NCBI GenBank assembly: GCA_905479115.1
Contig: CAJQLF010000017.1
Coordinates: 1 to 36,447 of the forward strand
Length of the DNA stretch: 36,447 nt
From: an uncultured Flavobacteriales bacterium
GTDB lineage: Bacteria > Bacteroidota > Bacteroidia > Flavobacteriales_D > Sanyastnellaceae
Reading direction: 5' to 3'
The position numbers and the translations under genes were made by a program. Every line of letters starts with the position of its first letter. The stretch's first letter is position 1. Of this stretch, positions 32,914 to 36,447 are shown in pieces. The notes below the pieces were generated by a model that saw nothing but the letters and a program-made list of their open reading frames with translations, was not told where the DNA came from and searched no databases.

Positions 32914-35721
32914 ATGCAAATCAAGCATCTTTTCTCCGCGACTTTATTGGCCGTAGCAAACATCGGTGCTGCCCAACTCGTATGGACGGAACCTGCCTTC
33001 CCTACCATGGAAGATGAGGTAACGCTCTATTACAACAGTGCCCTTGGAAATGGAGAACTCGAAGGGGTCATCCCCGTCTACATTCACACGGGTGTTATCA
33101 CAAGCAATAGCAGCGGTCCCAGTGATTGGCAAAATGTTCAAACTGCATGGGGCACGTCCGATGCGGATGCACTCATGAACCCTGAAGGTGCGGGAATCCA
33201 CAGCTTTGATTTCAATGGCCTGACGTTGACCGACTATTATCAGCTGGATGCCAATGAAACAATAGAAAGCCTTGCCATGGTTTTTCGCAACAGCAACGGC
33301 TCCTTGGTCGGAAGGAATGCAGATGGCTCGGACATTTTCTTCGAAGTCAGCAGCGGCTCGTTCAGTACGTCCTTGCAAACCCCCGAAAACGGTTATGCTG
33401 TTTTGGACCTGGGAGAATCCCTCACCATTTTGGGACAAGCGAGTGAAACATGTGATTTGACCTTGCTTGTGAACGGCGTTGAATCCGCCTCCACCATGGG
33501 AACAGAACTGGCGTATGAATTTGAAGCCACTGCAGGTGGTCAGTTCAATTTGGAACTCGTTGGCGACAATGGCAGTATGATAGCCCAGGACGTTGCCACC
33601 ATCACGGTGCTTCCTGAGGACCCCATCACGGGCTGGCCTCCTTCCGGCTCGGAAGATGGGATTCATTACCCTAACAGCACCAGTGCGTTTCTACAATTGC
33701 ATGCCCCCGGCAAGGAATTCGTTTTTGTAGTTGGAGACTTCAATGATTGGCAGCTGAGTTTTGACTATTTAATGACGCAAACCCCGGACGGCAACAAGCA
33801 CTGGATTGAACTCGACGGCCTCGAAGCTGGTGCTTCGTATCGTTTTCACTACCACGTCATGCCGGATGATATGCGCGTGGCCGACCCCTATACTGAAGTT
33901 GTTCTGGATCCGTGGAATGACCAATGGATTCCCGAAACGACCTACCCTAATTTGCTTTCTTTCCCTAACATGCTGACCGAAAACACCCCTGTTTCCGTTC
34001 TCCAGCCTGGTGCACCCGAGTTTCCGTGGACCGATTCAAATTTCGATCGACCGAGCAAAGAATCACTGATCATTTATGAGTTGCTGGTTCGGGACTTTAC
34101 AGAAGAACGAAATTATCAAACGATTCTTGATACGCTCGATTATCTCGAGCGACTGGGAATCAATGCCATTGAATTTATGCCCGTCAACGAGTTCAATGGG
34201 AATGATAGTTGGGGGTACAATCCGACTTTTTATCAAGCATTGGACAAGGCATATGGAACCAAAGAAGCATTTAAGGCGCTCATCGATGCCTGCCATGATC
34301 GAGGGATAGCGGTCATTTTGGATGTGGTGTTAAACCATGCCGATTATCCTAACCCTTTCCTCAAACTCTATTGGAACGAAGCGAACTTCCAACCTGCTTC
34401 AAACAATCCTTGGTTCAATGAAGTATCCCCCAGTCCGGAGTCCTGGTTCTTCGATTGGAACCATGACAATGCAGCCACCCAGTACTTCATGAAACGAACC
34501 CTGTCGTATTGGGTCGATGAATACCATGTGGACGGCTACCGACTCGATTTTTCGAAAGGAATGACCCAGACGCCTGGCAATGTATCCGGCTACGATCAAG
34601 CCCGAATTGATTTGCTCACGGAGTATGCTCAGCATCTATGGGAGGAGGATGACGAGGTTTATATGATCCTCGAGCATTGGGTGGATTTATCCGAAAACCA
34701 AGCCCTCGTCAACAACGGCTTCATGGTTTGGGCCAACGTATCTCACGATTACAGTGAAGCGGCTATGGGGTATGCTTCAAATTTGAACTGGGCCAGTTAC
34801 CAGACCCAATCCATGGCAAATCCAGGTGTGGTCTCTTATCCAGAAAGCCACGATGAGGAACGATTGATGTACAAGTCCCTTGAATATGGAAACGGAAATG
34901 GAGACTACCAAGTGACAGATTTGCCAACTGCATTGAAGCGGATTGAGGCAATACAATGCTTCAACTTGCTATTGCCGGGGCCCAAATTACTCTGGCAATT
35001 TGAGGAATTGGGATACGATTACAGCATCAACACCTGCAGTGATGGGGTGACCATCAATGAAGACTGTAGAACGTCCTCCAAGCCTGTTCGATGGGATTAC
35101 CGCGATGACCCCAATCGATACCGGATTCACGAAGTGATTTCCGGCTTAGCGACGCTCAAAACAGACTATCCCGATCCGTTTCAAACCACCAATTTTAATT
35201 GGGATGTCGGTGGGTATGGCAAACGCCTTCATCTCAATGGAGAATCAATGAACGCCATTGTAGTCGCCAATTTTCAGGTAACAAATTTGAGTATGATCCC
35301 CGGCTTTCAGCATGCAGGAACATGGTATGATTATTTTTCGGGGGAACCGCTTCAGATCGATGATATTAATGCATTCATGGATTTTGCTCCGGGTGAATAC
35401 CATGTCTATGTTGACCAAGAAATTGATTTTCCTGCTCACGTGCAGTCCTTGCAAGCACCAGCAACCTCCTCAGCCCCGTTTCCCAATCCGACTTCAGGAA
35501 TGGTGCAATGGGCAATCAATCAGCCTGAGGCATTGCAGGCGGTTCGTGTCTTTGACGCAAAAGGCGCCCTGATAATGGACGCTGCATCGTTCACCATTCT
35601 GTCAAATGGACAGGGGCTCCAACTAGATTTGTCTGTTCTTCCCAGCGGGATATACTCGATTTTTGCTATTGGGAATGAGTTATTTGACTTCGCTCAAGTG
35701 CATATTATGCATGAACGTTGA
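32914..35721 (+). CDS. T9SS-exported alpha-amylase (GH13)
   Basis: The 935-residue protein starts with a signal peptide (MQIKHLFSATLLAVANIGAA-Q). N-terminal beta domains follow, then a CBM48/E-set-like domain (about 258-340; FVFVVGDFNDWQ). The GH13 barrel (about 385-760) has region I DVVLNH (470-475), region II DGYRLDF with nucleophile Asp545, region III MILEHW with general acid Glu587 and region IV ESHDEE with His646-Asp647. The C-terminal 85 residues (PFPNPTSGMVQW to IYSIFAIGNELFDFAQVHI) are a type A T9SS sorting domain. It would cut starch or glycogen outside the cell. ATG 32914 is 7 bases after the CotH stop; the frame from 32809 overlaps cotH. Confidence 0.95.
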   Translation: MQIKHLFSATLLAVANIGAAQLVWTEPAFPTMEDEVTLYYNSALGNGELEGVIPVYIHTGVITSNSSGPSDWQNVQTAWGTSDADALMNPEGAGIHSFDFNGLTLTDYYQLDANETIESLAMVFRNSNGSLVGRNADGSDIFFEVSSGSFSTSLQTPENGYAVLDLGESLTILGQASETCDLTLLVNGVESASTMGTELAYEFEATAGGQFNLELVGDNGSMIAQDVATITVLPEDPITGWPPSGSEDGIHYPNSTSAFLQLHAPGKEFVFVVGDFNDWQLSFDYLMTQTPDGNKHWIELDGLEAGASYRFHYHVMPDDMRVADPYTEVVLDPWNDQWIPETTYPNLLSFPNMLTENTPVSVLQPGAPEFPWTDSNFDRPSKESLIIYELLVRDFTEERNYQTILDTLDYLERLGINAIEFMPVNEFNGNDSWGYNPTFYQALDKAYGTKEAFKALIDACHDRGIAVILDVVLNHADYPNPFLKLYWNEANFQPASNNPWFNEVSPSPESWFFDWNHDNAATQYFMKRTLSYWVDEYHVDGYRLDFSKGMTQTPGNVSGYDQARIDLLTEYAQHLWEEDDEVYMILEHWVDLSENQALVNNGFMVWANVSHDYSEAAMGYASNLNWASYQTQSMANPGVVSYPESHDEERLMYKSLEYGNGNGDYQVTDLPTALKRIEAIQCFNLLLPGPKLLWQFEELGYDYSINTCSDGVTINEDCRTSSKPVRWDYRDDPNRYRIHEVISGLATLKTDYPDPFQTTNFNWDVGGYGKRLHLNGESMNAIVVANFQVTNLSMIPGFQHAGTWYDYFSGEPLQIDDINAFMDFAPGEYHVYVDQEIDFPAHVQSLQAPATSSAPFPNPTSGMVQWAINQPEALQAVRVFDAKGALIMDAASFTILSNGQGLQLDLSVLPSGIYSIFAIGNELFDFAQVHIMHER

Positions 35722-35739
35722 AAAGTCCTCGCATACTTC

Positions 35740-35752
35740 GTGTTGAAAACAC
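35740..35752. promoter_or_regulatory. Small perfect palindrome upstream of susC
   Basis: GTGTT-GAA-AACAC is a 5-3-5 inverted repeat that covers the probable -33 TTG of the susC promoter. It could be an operator or a weak hairpin after the amylase gene; no T tract follows. It differs from the palindrome at 29848. Confidence 0.3.
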
Positions 35753-35773
35753 ACCTTCTCAGCCTTAATTTCG
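35743..35773 (+). promoter_or_regulatory. Probable promoter of susC
   Basis: TTG at 35743-35745 and TAATTTCG at 35766-35773 (one mismatch to TAnnTTTG) are 20 bases apart. The box ends 19 bases before the first ATG of susC, the usual spacing here. Confidence 0.4.
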
Positions 35774-35792
35774 ACCTACTAACTTTCCTTTG

Positions 35793-36447
35793 ATGATGAG
35801 AAACGCACTAACCCTGATGTCCGCCTGTTTGTGGGTCGCCCTTGCACAGGCCCAATCGCTTAGCGGCGTCATTCAAGATTCCAATGGTGCGCCATTGCCA
35901 GGTGCCTCCGTGGTAGCAGATGGAATCAATGGCCAATTTACTGATAGAAATGGTCGTTATGAGCTGAGTCTTACTCCTGGAAATCACTCCGTGCAGTTTT
36001 CTTACATTGGATACATTGCTCAAAACAAGCAAGTCACCATGGGCTCAGCCAGCATTGTCTTGAATGTCACCCTCGCCGATGATGCGGTGCTCATTGACGA
36101 CGTTGTCGTCGTTGGTTATGGGGTGCAGCGGAAGAAAGAGGTCACAGGCAGCATTGTCCAAGTCAACGCCAAACAAATCACAGGGATACAAACTCCTTCA
36201 TTCGAAGCAGCACTCCAAGGGCAAGCAGCGGGTGTTCAAGTAAGCCAATCCTCTGGCATCGCAGGCGCACCATCCTTGATTCGAGTTCGCGGAGTGGCAT
36301 CTGTATCTGCAGCGGGAGATCCACTTTATGTGGTTGATGGCATTCCGATTACCCAGGAATATTTCTTGCGGGGGAATTCAGGGGCCATGAACAACAATCC
36401 CCTCGCTGCGATTAACCCGAACGACATTGAATCTGTTGAGATTTTGA
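35793..36447 (+). CDS. susC: SusC/RagA-family TonB-dependent outer membrane transporter (partial, N-terminus only)
   Basis: The frame is open from ATG 35793 to the window end, 218 residues. It has a signal peptide (ending ALAQAQ), a carboxypeptidase-regulatory-like domain (about 22-95; LSGVIQDSNGAPLPGASVV, FTDRNGRYELSLTPG), then the SusC signature DDVVVVGYGVQRKKEVTGSI and the plug domain (ALQGQAAGVQVSQ, IRVRGVASVSAAGDPLYVVDGIPI). SusC proteins import oligosaccharides through the outer membrane with a SusD lipoprotein, expected just downstream of the window. Its place after the amylase points to maltodextrins as substrate. ATG 35796 is an equal alternative start. Confidence 0.95.
   Translation, partial: MMRNALTLMSACLWVALAQAQSLSGVIQDSNGAPLPGASVVADGINGQFTDRNGRYELSLTPGNHSVQFSYIGYIAQNKQVTMGSASIVLNVTLADDAVLIDDVVVVGYGVQRKKEVTGSIVQVNAKQITGIQTPSFEAALQGQAAGVQVSQSSGIAGAPSLIRVRGVASVSAAGDPLYVVDGIPITQEYFLRGNSGAMNNNPLAAINPNDIESVEIL

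Noticed and set aside
32944-33666. A 240-codon minus-strand open frame opposite the amylase
   Set aside because: Shadow of the amylase gene: low-complexity composition, no family sequence, and the plus frame has a signal peptide and catalytic motifs.

Overview
This window looks like a piece of a Bacteroidota chromosome, most likely a marine-type member of the Flavobacteriales (inference). The sequence evidence is a SusC-type TonB-dependent transporter, C-terminal sorting domains of the type IX secretion system (T9SS), a GldF/GldG-type gliding ABC component, LTD and CotH secreted proteins, weak Shine-Dalgarno signals, several GTG/TTG starts, and promoters with the Bacteroidota -7 element TAnnTTTG. 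Genes are tightly packed. No gap reaches 300 bases; the longest (2336-2634) holds two terminators and one unexplained hairpin.

Layout. 1-1855 (-): a large secreted, cysteine-rich, calcium-loop repeat protein, cut by the window edge. 2084-2335 (+): an RRM RNA-binding protein with its own promoter and terminator. 2635-2708 (-): tRNA-Met. 2827-5821: a START-like protein facing a minus-strand paaJ-paaY-trmN6 operon. 5909-6940 (+): a family 2 glycosyltransferase. 6928-11571 (-): an operon of SAM hydroxide adenosyltransferase, ABM-like protein, a GldF-GldG fusion and a DUF4340 protein. 11608-15612 (+): a housekeeping operon phoH-purC-tsaC-cca. 15609-19092: glnS, a LytTR regulator with a degenerate receiver, clpS and rpe. 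19137-23141 (+): coaE, nfeD-like, SPFH protein, an arginyl/leucyl-transferase-like protein and xth. 23220-23903 (+): a small secreted dockerin-like/LTD protein.

23913-36447 is a maltodextrin/maltose utilisation locus. A minus-strand operon pfkA-gapA-(BadF-type sugar kinase)-pgmB-GH65 maltose phosphorylase is divergent from a plus-strand set: Nudix-type regulator, secreted CotH/LTD protein, T9SS-exported GH13 alpha-amylase, and the start of a susC gene. A perfect 8-5-8 palindrome lies between the two promoters and overlaps the -7 box of the pfkA operon. The inferred flow is: amylase outside the cell makes maltodextrins, SusC takes them up, maltose phosphorylase gives beta-glucose-1-phosphate plus glucose, PgmB and the BadF-type kinase turn both into glucose-6-phosphate, and PfkA and GapA carry carbon down glycolysis. 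This combination of central glycolytic enzymes with a phosphorolytic maltose pathway under a Nudix regulator is the most interesting system here.
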